Origin: Agromyces cerinus subsp. cerinus
GTDB taxonomy: Bacteria; Actinomycetota; Actinomycetes; Actinomycetales; Microbacteriaceae
DNA: 64,000 nucleotides
Assembly: GCF_900142065.1 (NCBI RefSeq)
Contig: NZ_FSRJ01000006.1
Span: forward strand, 1-64,000
Reading direction: 5' to 3'
In this document: positions 24,487 to 33,021 of the stretch, piece by piece
Layout: each line of letters opens with the position of its first letter
How positions within the stretch are numbered: position 1 is the stretch's first letter
Notes under the pieces: generated by a model
Databases searched by the model: none
Told to the model about the DNA's origin: nothing
The model's input: the letters and a program-made list of their open reading frames with translations, nothing else
Translations under genes and position numbers: made by a program

Positions 24487-27400
24487 CCGGCCACCCTCAC
24501 CTTCACGGGCGCCGACACGGTCTCGCCGTTCGGATTCGTGAATACGGCGACGAGGACGTGGTCGCCGGGCGTGACGTTGGAGAGGGACGCCTTCGCCCGC
24601 TGGGCGGCGGGAGTCTTCGCCGAGAGCTCGCCCGAGGCGACGACGACTCCGTCGAGCTCGAGGCGGTACGCCGTCGCATTCGTGCCCCACCACAGGTCGG
24701 CCGTCGCCGTGAATACCCCGTCGACGTCCCAGTTGTCGTGGCTCACCACCGGCGCACCGGGCGCAGCATGCACGACGGTGACGGTCGTCGACGACGTCTC
24801 GGTTTCGCCCGTCGCGTTGGTGAGCACCCCGGTGTAGACATACGTTCCGTTCGGCTTGCCCGCGAATCCCGCCCGTGTCGTCTGACCCACGTCTCTCGTC
24901 GCCGTGGGCTTCGCGATGCTCACGAGCCTGCCGTTCTCGTAGAGCCGGAACGAAGTGCCGGGGGTACCGGACCACAGGTTCATCACGACCTCGTAGTTGC
25001 CGTCGTGCAGGCCGTAGGCCCACCCGCTGGTGTTCGACAGCGTCGCGCGGCCCGGCGCCTCGGTCGAGCCGTCGTCGCCCCCGACGGGTCGCAGTGCCAG
25101 GACGTTGGCCTCACCGTAGTGGTAGACGTTGAGGTATCCCGCGTCGGCGATCGGGTTCTCGGCTCGGGTGTCGAGGCCACTCCACACCGTGACTCCGTCG
25201 ACTCGCAGCACCAGGCGCGTGCCGCCCTCGACGGCGACGGCGCCGAACTCGATCTCGTGCTCGGTGTTCGGCTCGATCGCCGTGTTCGGAATGACGTCCA
25301 TCATCGTCTGCGCGGGCGTCCAACTCTGGAACTCGATCTGGTCCTCCTTGATGACGACGAGATAGCCCTTGTTGCCGTTCACCCAGGCGGGGTCGCCCGG
25401 CCGGTCGGAACGCGCCGAGAATCCGTACCAACCGCCCTCGAACTCGCCGAACGTCGCCTGGAACCGCAGGAGTCCGTCGCCGAAGGTCTCGCCGTCGTAG
25501 CCGTAGACGCCCTCGCCCGAGATGCGGATGCTGCCCTCGTCGAAGTCGACGGCCTCGCTCGCGGGCCAGTGAGCGGCATCCGCGAGCTGGTCGCCGAGGT
25601 CGATGACCGGATGCACCGTCTCCTGCACCTCGACCGCGACTGTCGCCGTGATGCCGGGGTGCGCTCGAGACGTCGCCGTGATCGTTGCAGTGCCGGATGC
25701 GACCGCGCGGATCTTGCCGGACTCGTCGACGGTGGCGACGTCGGCCGCGTCGGAGCTCCAGTCGAGTTGCGCGTTCGTGGCATCCGACGGGGTCACCGTG
25801 ACGCCGAGCTGCCGGCTCTCACCGGGCTCGAGCGTGAGTTCGTTCGAGTCGAGGGCGATGTCGGTGACCGGCACGGCGACGATCGAGAACTTCACGTCGT
25901 CGAAGTCGAGGCTCGCGAACTTCTCGACGTAGAACCCGACCTTGCCCGATGCGCTCGGGTTGGGGTTGGCTCCCTCGATCATGAGCTCGCCATCGACGAA
26001 GACCTGGATCGAGGTGCTCTGCACCGCCATGCGCACGTCGTAGCTCGTGCCGGGTGCGAGGCCGGCGCCGGCGGGCAACGTGATCTCCTTCACGGTGCCC
26101 CAGTGCGCGTTGTAGATGGTCCAGTTCGAGCCGGCCTCCGAGTGCCGGTACCGCACGTAGCCGCCGGGGTTCGCACCGGTGCGGTCGTACACGAGCATGA
26201 CGGCGCCCTCGGGCACGACCGCCGGGGTCGTCACCTCGTACTCCAGCACGTAGTCCGAGAACTCACGCGACAGTTGCGAGTTCGCACCGTTCACGATGCG
26301 GTAGACGCGGTCGCCCGAGGCATCCTCGACGATGCTGCGGTTCGGGTCGGTGAGCCAGCCGTTGCCGCCCGACTCGAAGTCGGTGAAGTGCATGACGCCG
26401 TCGCCGTCGGCGACGACGACGAGCGCTTCGTCGGTGATCGCCGGGTTCTCGGCCGAGACGACCGTGACCGTGGTCTCCCCCGGCGCGAGGGCGGTGATCA
26501 GGCCGGCCGCGTCGATGGTGGCGACCGCCGGGTCGCTGCTCGCGTAGCTCACCTCGCGGTTCGTCGCGTTCCACGGCACTGCTGCTGCGACGAACGACGC
26601 GGTCTTGCCGAGGTCGATCGTGAACTGCTCGCCCGGCAGGTGCAGCGCCTCGAGGGCGATCGAATCGGGTGAGACGGGGTGGCCGACCTTGCCCTGCGTG
26701 CCGATCTCCTCGAACGGGATCGCCGTGAAGCCGGGGATGTGGTCGAACACGGCGGCGTCCTCGGTCAGTCGGAAGTCGCCGGCCGCCCAGTCCACGAAGC
26801 CGGGGTCCTCGGTCGTCACCCAGTTGTCGGCGTAGTTCATGAGGTTTTTCACGTCACGGGCACCGTGCTCGTTCACCTGCGACGACCGTGCGATCGTGGG
26901 GTTCCAGCTGAGGTTCTGCTCGAAGACGTTGTTCGCCGGGAAGTAGTGGTTCTCTTCGAAGAAGGTCAGCAGCTCGGGGTACTTCTCGCCGTAGGGGGTG
27001 TCGACGAAGCCGTTGTTCGCCTCGAACAGATCCAGCCAACCGGGCATGTACGCCGTGTCGACCTTGTTGCCGGGCTCGTCGCCCATCCACATCTCGTAGT
27101 TGTCGTACGGCACGTGCGCGTCGACGAAGATGTTGTTGCGCGCGGTGATGTGGTCGCCCGAACCGCTCTTGATGGCGGCGTTGCCCATGCGCACGAAGAT
27201 GTTGTCTTCGATCGTCAGCCCCATCGTGAGGTTGTCGGGGTAGATGCCCTCGACACCGAGCCTGCCGACGCCCGTGTCGTGGAAGTAGTTGCCGCGGATC
27301 ACCGTGCCGCGTTGCTGCGGCGTCGCGCCGGCGTTCATGTAGATGGCACCGAGGTCCTGGAACGTCTTGCAGATGTCGTAGATCTCGTTGCCCTCGATGA

Positions 27401-28859
27401 GATGGTCGTTGCCGTGCACGATGATGCCCGGGTGCGGTGCATCGTGGATCTCATTGCCCCGCGCCACGTTGCCGACGCCGTCGAACATCACACCCGGGTT
27501 GTAGGCCTTGTGGTAGTACGCGAAGTCGTGGATGTGGGAGTTCTCGACGCGGTTGCGACCGGGTGCGAGAGTCGTCTTGTCGCCGCCCTGCAGCACGACG
27601 GGCACGCCGCCGATGTGGCGCAGGTGCGAGTCGAGCACTGCATGGTCGACGCCGCCGCGGTTCACGGGGATGCCGTCGTAGGTGTAGCGCCCGGGCGAGT
27701 TGATGAGCACGCCGCCGTCGGCGAAGTTCTGGACGTCGGAGTTCGCGACGGTCACGTTGCTGCCGCCGAGGATCACGGCGGCGTTGGCCCGGCCGTACTC
27801 CATCACCAGCTCGTCGAACGTGATGTGCGAGGCATCCGTCGTGCGGATCATCGGCTCCTTCAGCATCGTCGCCGTCACGTCGGCGTCGGTCGTCGCGAAG
27901 GCGGCGTTCGGCATGAAGTAGAGCACGCCGGTCGCGCGGTCGATGTAGTACTCGCCGGGTGCGTCGAGCTCTTCGAGGAGGTTCTGCGCGAAGTGGAAGT
28001 CCTCGAACCAGGTCTTCATGAGGCCCGACATCTCGCCGTATCGCAGGGTGATCGTCTTCGCCTCGGTGTCGATCGACTCGATCTTGTTGTACGACCACTC
28101 CCAGCTGTACCCGAAGATGCCGTCGAGCCAGACATCGTCGGCAGCGCCCCAGTACTGCGGCCGGTCGTAGGTGTAGCTGAACGTGCCGCCGCGTTCCTGC
28201 AGATCGGGATCCTTCTCGGTGGGGCCGACGTCGAGGATCTCGTCCATGCGCACTGTTCCAGCGTTGGGCCACCGCGCAAGGGTCATGCCCTCGCCGGCGA
28301 CGTAGAGCTCCATCGGCGGCACGGTGCTGACGTCGTTGGCCTTCCAATATCCGTGGCGGCTCAGCTCGCCGAAGTCGGTGATGCCCTGCGCCTCGAGGTC
28401 GAACTGCAGCACCTTGCCGCGCGCTGATTCATCGACGATGCGGCCGAGTACGGCGTCGTCGGTCACGGGTGCGAAGCCATCGCGGTCGAGTTCGAGGCCA
28501 CCGCTGAGTCGCGCCGTCTCGCCCGGGTACGAGCGGTAGGTGATCGGCGCCTCGGCGGAGCCGGAGTCCTGCTCCCCCAGTTCGAACGAGGCGGTGCGGG
28601 CATAGGTGCCCTCGCGGAGGAGCACGCTCACCCCGCCGGACGGCAGACCCTCCTGCTCCTTCAGTTCGCGGATCGCGTCGCGCGCACCCTCGAGGGTGGC
28701 GAGCGGATGAGCCTCGGTGCCATCGTTCGCATCGTCGCCGTCGGGAGCGATGAACACGGTGGCGCCCGGCTCCTCGGCGGTCGGTGCCGCATGCGCCGCG
28801 GTCTGCACGCCCATCGCGAGCAGGCACACCAGCACGACTGTTGACAGAAATCGCTTCAT
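24483..28859 (-). CDS. Large secreted right-handed beta-helix enzyme, GH141-like, with Ig-like and binding modules
   Basis: The 1458-residue protein has a Sec signal (KRFLSTVVLVCLLAMG, cleavage near AHA-AP). Residues about 30-640 form a GH141-like parallel beta-helix, starting VFIAPDGDDANDGTEAHPLA with GGLELDRDG later, and many strand repeats such as RGNYFHDTGV. GH141 includes an alpha-L-fucosidase acting on rhamnogalacturonan II. Then follow a BIG2 domain, a laminin-G-like domain (FTDFESGGNGW), a second BIG2 domain, another concanavalin-like domain, and two chitinase-type beta-sandwich modules (GLHDGNYEVVMNLWSG, DGVFTATADLWWG). No sortase motif is present. A GGAG site precedes ATG 28859. It heads the - operon and is its only exported enzyme. 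Confidence 0.88.
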   Translation of the reverse strand: MKRFLSTVVLVCLLAMGVQTAAHAAPTAEEPGATVFIAPDGDDANDGTEAHPLATLEGARDAIRELKEQEGLPSGGVSVLLREGTYARTASFELGEQDSGSAEAPITYRSYPGETARLSGGLELDRDGFAPVTDDAVLGRIVDESARGKVLQFDLEAQGITDFGELSRHGYWKANDVSTVPPMELYVAGEGMTLARWPNAGTVRMDEILDVGPTEKDPDLQERGGTFSYTYDRPQYWGAADDVWLDGIFGYSWEWSYNKIESIDTEAKTITLRYGEMSGLMKTWFEDFHFAQNLLEELDAPGEYYIDRATGVLYFMPNAAFATTDADVTATMLKEPMIRTTDASHITFDELVMEYGRANAAVILGGSNVTVANSDVQNFADGGVLINSPGRYTYDGIPVNRGGVDHAVLDSHLRHIGGVPVVLQGGDKTTLAPGRNRVENSHIHDFAYYHKAYNPGVMFDGVGNVARGNEIHDAPHPGIIVHGNDHLIEGNEIYDICKTFQDLGAIYMNAGATPQQRGTVIRGNYFHDTGVGRLGVEGIYPDNLTMGLTIEDNIFVRMGNAAIKSGSGDHITARNNIFVDAHVPYDNYEMWMGDEPGNKVDTAYMPGWLDLFEANNGFVDTPYGEKYPELLTFFEENHYFPANNVFEQNLSWNPTIARSSQVNEHGARDVKNLMNYADNWVTTEDPGFVDWAAGDFRLTEDAAVFDHIPGFTAIPFEEIGTQGKVGHPVSPDSIALEALHLPGEQFTIDLGKTASFVAAAVPWNATNREVSYASSDPAVATIDAAGLITALAPGETTVTVVSAENPAITDEALVVVADGDGVMHFTDFESGGNGWLTDPNRSIVEDASGDRVYRIVNGANSQLSREFSDYVLEYEVTTPAVVPEGAVMLVYDRTGANPGGYVRYRHSEAGSNWTIYNAHWGTVKEITLPAGAGLAPGTSYDVRMAVQSTSIQVFVDGELMIEGANPNPSASGKVGFYVEKFASLDFDDVKFSIVAVPVTDIALDSNELTLEPGESRQLGVTVTPSDATNAQLDWSSDAADVATVDESGKIRAVASGTATITATSRAHPGITATVAVEVQETVHPVIDLGDQLADAAHWPASEAVDFDEGSIRISGEGVYGYDGETFGDGLLRFQATFGEFEGGWYGFSARSDRPGDPAWVNGNKGYLVVIKEDQIEFQSWTPAQTMMDVIPNTAIEPNTEHEIEFGAVAVEGGTRLVLRVDGVTVWSGLDTRAENPIADAGYLNVYHYGEANVLALRPVGGDDGSTEAPGRATLSNTSGWAYGLHDGNYEVVMNLWSGTPGTSFRLYENGRLVSIAKPTATRDVGQTTRAGFAGKPNGTYVYTGVLTNATGETETSSTTVTVVHAAPGAPVVSHDNWDVDGVFTATADLWWGTNATAYRLELDGVVVASGELSAKTPAAQRAKASLSNVTPGDHVLVAVFTNPNGETVSAPVKVRVAG

Positions 28860-28960
28860 TGCGAGTGCTCCGGTCCTTGTTTGGCGGCCGCGAGGAGCGG
28901 CGCTCGATCGTCGTCGATCCATCGGACACGGCGTCGCGATGGCGGGAACGTTCGCGACGT

Positions 28961-28980
28961 TACACTAATCGATAATCGGT
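28961..28980 (-). promoter_or_regulatory. 20-bp operator/promoter of the beta-helix/GH29 operon
   Basis: This is the exact reverse complement of 13952-13971. On the - strand TAGTGT (28962-28967) would be the -10 box, giving a leader of about 95 nt before the ATG at 28859. A second ATCGAT-containing element (AACCAATCGATAGG) lies just upstream at 28984-28997. Confidence 0.75.
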
Positions 28981-29090
28981 GACAACCAATCGATAGGAGA
29001 TTAATCTGAAGCGTCCCGCCGCCGCACGACGTCGGGCGCGGAAGGTCGCCGCAACCCAGCGGGAGGCGGTCGAGGGCGGATCGAGTCCCG

Positions 29091-30110
29091 TCAGCCCAGG
29101 CGGGCGTCGAGGCGGTCGCGGCGGAACTGCCCGGCCGCGACGAGCACCGCGATGGTCACCGCGAAGATCGCGCACGTGACGAGGCCGAGCGGGCCTGCGA
29201 CCCACGCCGGCGGCACCGTGGAGTCCGCCGCCACGACCAGCGCGCCGAGGCCTGCCGCCGCATTGAAGGCGCCGTGCCCGAACACCGCCGGCCACACCGA
29301 TCCGGTGCGGAGCCGGGTCCAGCCGAGCAGCACGCCGAGCACCATGCAGGCGAGGATCATGAGCAGTACCCCGGTGATGTCGGTGAGCCCGAAGTTGTAG
29401 CCGAGCAGGATCAGCGGCGAGTGCCAGAATCCCCAGAACGCTCCGGAGACGAGGAGCGCCGGCCAGGTGCCGAGCGGCCGCAGCGCGGGCAGCAGCCAGC
29501 CGCGCCATCCGATCTCCTCGCCGAAAGCGAACGGCGCGTTGATGATCGCCCCGACCGGGATCATCACGAGCTGCATGGTGACGAGCAGCACGATCGGCGG
29601 GGCCGGCGTGCCGGGAGGCAGCAGGGTCTCGAGCTGCTCGGCGAAGCCCGAGAAGCCGACGAGGTCGAAGCGAGCGAGGCCGAGCAGGCCCACGACGACG
29701 AGCCCCGCCGCGATCAGCAGCGGCAGCACGACGATCGCGGCCGCCGACATGCCGACCGTTCGACCGACCGGCCGGAGCGGCCACATGCCGAGATCGCGCA
29801 GGATGCCGCGTGCACCGCGCCGTCCGCGCCGGCGCCGCTCCACGAGGAGCGCGGCGATCGTGGCGATCGCCGGGGTCAGCATCATGGCCGCGGCGATCAC
29901 GGGCAGCAGCGGGTCGGCCATGCCGAGGCCGCGCACCCAGAGCGGCGAGGCGATGAGCCATGCGAGCCCGCACGAGACGATCGCGAAGACGGCGACCGCC
30001 GCCCACGGCACGGACGCCTCGAAGGACACCGCTTCGGGCACAGCGCCCGCCGTGGACACCGCGGGCTCGGGTGTCGTCGAGACGATCAGGTCGGCACGTT
30101 CATCGCTCAC
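29091..30110 (-). CDS. CPBP family intramembrane metalloprotease
   Basis: The 339-residue polytopic protein has at least eight hydrophobic helices and the CPBP motifs FGEEIGWRGWLLP (Glu-Glu and Arg), GFWHSPLILLGYNFG and FGHGAFNAAAG. The GEEIGWRG form is typical of the abortive-infection/CAAX-protease subgroup. I use GTG 30110; no clear ribosome binding site is present, but a TAGCGT lies 7 nt upstream. It sits between the sugar-utilisation block and the FAD dehydrogenase, inside the two direct repeats, and shows no functional link to fucose use. Confidence 0.85.
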   Translation of the reverse strand: MSDERADLIVSTTPEPAVSTAGAVPEAVSFEASVPWAAVAVFAIVSCGLAWLIASPLWVRGLGMADPLLPVIAAAMMLTPAIATIAALLVERRRRGRRGARGILRDLGMWPLRPVGRTVGMSAAAIVVLPLLIAAGLVVVGLLGLARFDLVGFSGFAEQLETLLPPGTPAPPIVLLVTMQLVMIPVGAIINAPFAFGEEIGWRGWLLPALRPLGTWPALLVSGAFWGFWHSPLILLGYNFGLTDITGVLLMILACMVLGVLLGWTRLRTGSVWPAVFGHGAFNAAAGLGALVVAADSTVPPAWVAGPLGLVTCAIFAVTIAVLVAAGQFRRDRLDARLG

Positions 30111-30125
30111 CTCATCGACGCTACC

Positions 30126-30289
30126 GACGGCGACCCGCTCGCGAATCCCCCGTGCGACGGAGTTCAGCGCTCCGCGTCGACCTCCCGGGCTGCCATTGCG
30201 TGACTCGCGACGATGTGCCCGTAGACGAGCCCCTGGCCGATCGTCGCGCCGGCGCCGGGGTAGCTCTCGCCGAACACGTTGGCCGCGGA
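30126..30289. repeat. Right copy of the 165-bp direct repeat
   Basis: This covers the last 126 bp of the FAD dehydrogenase gene and the 38 bp after it. It matches 13722-13886 in direct orientation. Recombination between the copies would delete 16.4 kb and still leave an intact dehydrogenase gene next to the M23 gene. Confidence 0.9.
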
Positions 30290-31849
30290 GTTGCCGATCA
30301 CGTAGAGGCCGCGGATCGGCGTGCCGTCTTCGGCGAGCGCGCGGCCCTCCGCGTCGGCGGTGATGCCGCCGCAGGTGCCGAGATCGGAGAGCACGACGCG
30401 GACGGCGTACAGCCCCGCGGGGTTCAGCGGGCGGAGGTTCGGGTTCGGCGCGATCGTCGGGTCGCCGTAGTAGCGGTCGTAGGCGCTGTCGCCCCGGCCG
30501 AAGTCGTCGTCGGCTCCCGCCGCGGCGAGCTCGTTGAACCGGTGGGCGGTCTCCCCCAGCGCGGCGGCCGGCACCCCCATCTGCTCGGCCAGTTCGGCCC
30601 ATGACGAGCCGCGCACGGCGATGCCGTGCTCGTACCAGGCCTTCGGCAGTGCCATGCGCGGGAACACCTGCCCGCCGAGCAGGTAGCTGTTGCGGTACTC
30701 CTGGTCGAAGACGAGCCACATGGCGCCGACCGGCCGGCCCTCGCGCTCCCGCTCGAGCACATCGTGGCCGAACGACATGTAGTCCTCCGCCTCGTTGAGG
30801 AATCGCGAGCCCGAGGAGTCGACGATGAAGGAGCCGGGCAGCGAACGCTCGGCGAGCATCACGATCGGCCGCTCGCCGGGCAGCGGCGAGATCGCGGGGA
30901 ACCACCACGCCTGGTCCATCAGGGCGACGCCGGCGCCGAGCTCCTGCGCGGCGCGGATCGCGTCGCCGGTGTTGCCGTCGGCGCCGAGGCTCCAGTCCTC
31001 GAGGGAGGCCGACTGCACGCTGCGTCGCAGCGCGAGGTCGTGGTCGAACCCGCCGGCGGCGAGCACCACGCCGCGCCGCGCGGTGATCGTGATCTCCCGG
31101 CCGTCGCGAGTGACGACCGCACCGATCACGGCGCCGTCGGCATCGGTCACGAGTCGCTCGAGACCCGCCCCCGTCCACACCGGGATGCCGGCTCGCACGA
31201 CGCCGTCGAAGAGGCCCGCGGCGAGCGCACGGCCTCCGGCCGCGTACTCGCGACCGATGAGCTTGCCGCCGACGCCCTGGATCGCGCGCTTGATCGCAAC
31301 GCCGAAGCCGCGCACCGGCGACTTCGACATGAGGTTCAGCCATTTGTAGTCGGCGCCCGTCACGGGCATCGGCAACGGCGCCTCCATCACCGCCGGCCGC
31401 AGTCGCGCGCGTTCCTTGCCGAGCCGGGCGACATCGAACGGGCGGCACTCGCAGCTGCGACCGGCAGGCGAGCCGCCGGGCAGCTCGGGGTGGTAGTCGG
31501 AGTACCCCTCGGCCCAGGTGAACCGCATGCGCGTCATGCGCTCGAGCATGCGCACCGTGTCGGGCCCGTGCTCGAGGAAGCTCTCCCAGCGCGGCTCGGG
31601 ACTCGTTCCGTCGACCACCGCGCTCAGGTAGGTGCGGGCCTTCTCGGGCGAATCGTTCGCGCCGAACTCGTCGAGCACCGGGTTCGCGGGAATCCAGAAC
31701 GCCCCGCCGGAGCGTGCCGTCGAGCCGCCGACGAAGTCGGTCTTCTCGATCACGAGCACCGCGGCGCCCTGCTCATGCGCGGAGAGGGCGGCGGCGAGCC
31801 CGGTTCCAGATCCGACCACGAGCAGGTCGATCGTCATGTTCTCGGTCAT
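30164..31849 (-). CDS. FAD-dependent dehydrogenase, 3-ketosteroid delta-1-dehydrogenase-like
   Basis: The 561-residue flavoprotein has an N-terminal dinucleotide site DLLVVGSGTGLAAALSAHEQ, an EKTDFVGGSTARSGG segment, the GYSDYHPELPGG stretch seen in KstD-like enzymes, and a C-terminal FAD closure GLYVIGNSAANVFGESYPGA then GATIGQGLVYGHIVA. It belongs to the FAD_binding_2 family with ketosteroid dehydrogenases and fumarate reductase-like proteins; the substrate is unproven. ATG 31849 follows GGAG; ATG 31870 and 31837 are alternatives. Two similar dyads flank a -10 box upstream. Its 3' end is duplicated at 13761-13886. Confidence 0.87.
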   Translation of the reverse strand: MTENMTIDLLVVGSGTGLAAALSAHEQGAAVLVIEKTDFVGGSTARSGGAFWIPANPVLDEFGANDSPEKARTYLSAVVDGTSPEPRWESFLEHGPDTVRMLERMTRMRFTWAEGYSDYHPELPGGSPAGRSCECRPFDVARLGKERARLRPAVMEAPLPMPVTGADYKWLNLMSKSPVRGFGVAIKRAIQGVGGKLIGREYAAGGRALAAGLFDGVVRAGIPVWTGAGLERLVTDADGAVIGAVVTRDGREITITARRGVVLAAGGFDHDLALRRSVQSASLEDWSLGADGNTGDAIRAAQELGAGVALMDQAWWFPAISPLPGERPIVMLAERSLPGSFIVDSSGSRFLNEAEDYMSFGHDVLEREREGRPVGAMWLVFDQEYRNSYLLGGQVFPRMALPKAWYEHGIAVRGSSWAELAEQMGVPAAALGETAHRFNELAAAGADDDFGRGDSAYDRYYGDPTIAPNPNLRPLNPAGLYAVRVVLSDLGTCGGITADAEGRALAEDGTPIRGLYVIGNSAANVFGESYPGAGATIGQGLVYGHIVASHAMAAREVDAER

Positions 31850-31899
31850 CTTCGGCGCGCTCCGTTGCATCGGCGGACAGTGGAGCCATCCTCGCCGAT

Positions 31900-31931
31900 G
31901 TGCACGTCATGCACAATAGGCACGTCGTGCC
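31900..31931 (-). promoter_or_regulatory. Promoter with two flanking operator-like dyads
   Basis: On the - strand a perfect dyad GGCACG-A-CGTGCC (31919-31931), a -10-like TATTGT (31913-31918) and a second dyad GTGCA-TGACG-TGCAC (31900-31914) follow one another about 50 bp before the dehydrogenase start. Both dyads share a GCA-(C/T)GACGTGC core, as expected for tandem sites of one regulator. Confidence 0.6.
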
Positions 31932-31962
31932 ATTCGGTCGCCGCAGTCGATCGAGCCGCCGG

Positions 31963-32451
31963 TCAGAGGAAGAGCTTGAACCCCACGTGGGATGCCGCGA
32001 AGCCGAGCCGCTCGTAGAAGCGGTGGGCATCGGCGCGACGCGCGTCCGACGTCAGCTGCACGAGTGCCGCCCCCTGGTCGCGCGCGTGGCCGATCGCCCA
32101 CGCGATCATCGCCGAGCCGAGTCCGAGGCCCCGCAGTTCCTCCGAGACGCGCACGGCCTCGATCTGCATGCGCGTCGCGCCGCGTCGGGCGAGCCCCGGG
32201 ATCAACGTGAGCTGCATCGTGCCGACCACCCGGCCATCGACAGTCTCGAGCACGGTCAGCGTCTGGGCGGCATCGGCGTCGATCGCCGTGAAGGCGCGCT
32301 CGTACGGTTCGAGCCCTTCGGCCGTAGGGGTCTCCTCGACGGCGCGGAGCGAGTCCGCGGCGATCAGCGCGACGAGCGCCGCGAGGTCACCGCGCTGCGC
32401 ACGCCGCAGCGTGAAGTTGGAATCGCCGGCTTCGAGGGTCGCGAACTGCAT
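31963..32451 (-). CDS. GNAT family N-acetyltransferase
   Basis: The 162-residue protein is a GNAT domain: NFTLRRAQRGDLAALVALI at the start, then TMQLTLIPGLARRGATRMQI, the acetyl-CoA loop VSEELRGLGLGSAMIAWAIG near residue 105, and the closing RFYERLGFAASHVGFKLFL. The last pattern is typical of acetyltransferases that modify amino-group substrates, but none can be named. It follows the MarR gene on the same strand, 54 bp downstream, with an 18-bp palindrome between them. Confidence 0.87.
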   Translation of the reverse strand: MQFATLEAGDSNFTLRRAQRGDLAALVALIAADSLRAVEETPTAEGLEPYERAFTAIDADAAQTLTVLETVDGRVVGTMQLTLIPGLARRGATRMQIEAVRVSEELRGLGLGSAMIAWAIGHARDQGAALVQLTSDARRADAHRFYERLGFAASHVGFKLFL

Positions 32452-32480
32452 GCACTCAACCTCTCACAGCGACGGGCAGC

Positions 32481-32498
32481 CGGATGCCGCGGCATCCG
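32481..32498. terminator. 18-bp perfect palindrome between marR and GNAT genes
   Basis: CGGATGCCGCGGCATCCG is self-complementary and lies after the MarR stop, where it could end or stabilise the transcript. It is one of several palindromes built from the over-represented string CGGATGCC. Confidence 0.45.
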
Positions 32499-32505
32499 CT
32501 CGCCC

Positions 32506-33021
32506 CTACTCGGCGTCCTGGCCGAGCCGGCGCAGCAGGGCTGCGAGCGTCGCCTGCTCCTCGCGGCTGAGGCCGCGGAGCTCCTCGGCCTCGCGCTCGG
32601 CGAGGGTGCGCATCGCCGCGTCGACGCGGGTCGCACCCTCTGCGGTGAGCCGCACGAGCACACTGCGGCCGTCGCGCGGGTTCGGCCGGCGCTCGACGAG
32701 GCCGCGGCGGGTGAGGTTGTCGAGCCGGTTCGTCATGGCGGCGCTGCCGATCATGGTCGCCTCGATGAGCTGCGCCGGGCTGAACTCGTGCGGCGGCTCC
32801 TCGCGGCGGAGCGCGGCCAGCACGTCGAACTCCCAGACCGCGAGCCCCGCTCCGCTGAACGCACTCGCGCGCAGCCGGCCGAGGCGATTCGCCACCCGCC
32901 GCAGCCGCGACATGACGTCGAGCGGAGTCAGGTCGACACCGGGCAGGCGATGCGACCAGGCGTCGATCAGCAGGTCGACCTCGTCATCGCGGTCACCGCG
33001 CTCACTCACGCTCCGGGGCAT
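32506..33021 (-). CDS. MarR family regulator
   Basis: The 171-residue product has the MarR winged helix: LAVWEFDVLAALRREEPP, then FSPAQLIEATMIGSAAMTNR as recognition helices, then LVERRPNPRDGRSVLVRLTA as the wing with its DxRS turn, between long N- and C-terminal dimerisation helices. ATG 33021 is chosen because a dyad covers it and TACCGT lies 5 nt upstream, with no ribosome binding site; GTG 33012 is possible. It may regulate itself, the GNAT gene, or the nearby FAD dehydrogenase. Confidence 0.85.
   Translation of the reverse strand: MPRSVSERGDRDDEVDLLIDAWSHRLPGVDLTPLDVMSRLRRVANRLGRLRASAFSGAGLAVWEFDVLAALRREEPPHEFSPAQLIEATMIGSAAMTNRLDNLTRRGLVERRPNPRDGRSVLVRLTAEGATRVDAAMRTLAEREAEELRGLSREEQATLAALLRRLGQDAE

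Noticed and set aside
13722..30289. Prophage or integrative element with att sites
   Set aside because: The direct repeats could be att-like, but there is no integrase, excisionase, phage gene or tRNA, and the repeats are 97% rather than fully identical, so homologous entry is the better explanation.
29091..31448. A 785-codon frame joining the CPBP gene to sequence upstream
   Set aside because: Only the part from GTG 30110 has CPBP features; the extension is antisense-frame sequence over the dehydrogenase gene.
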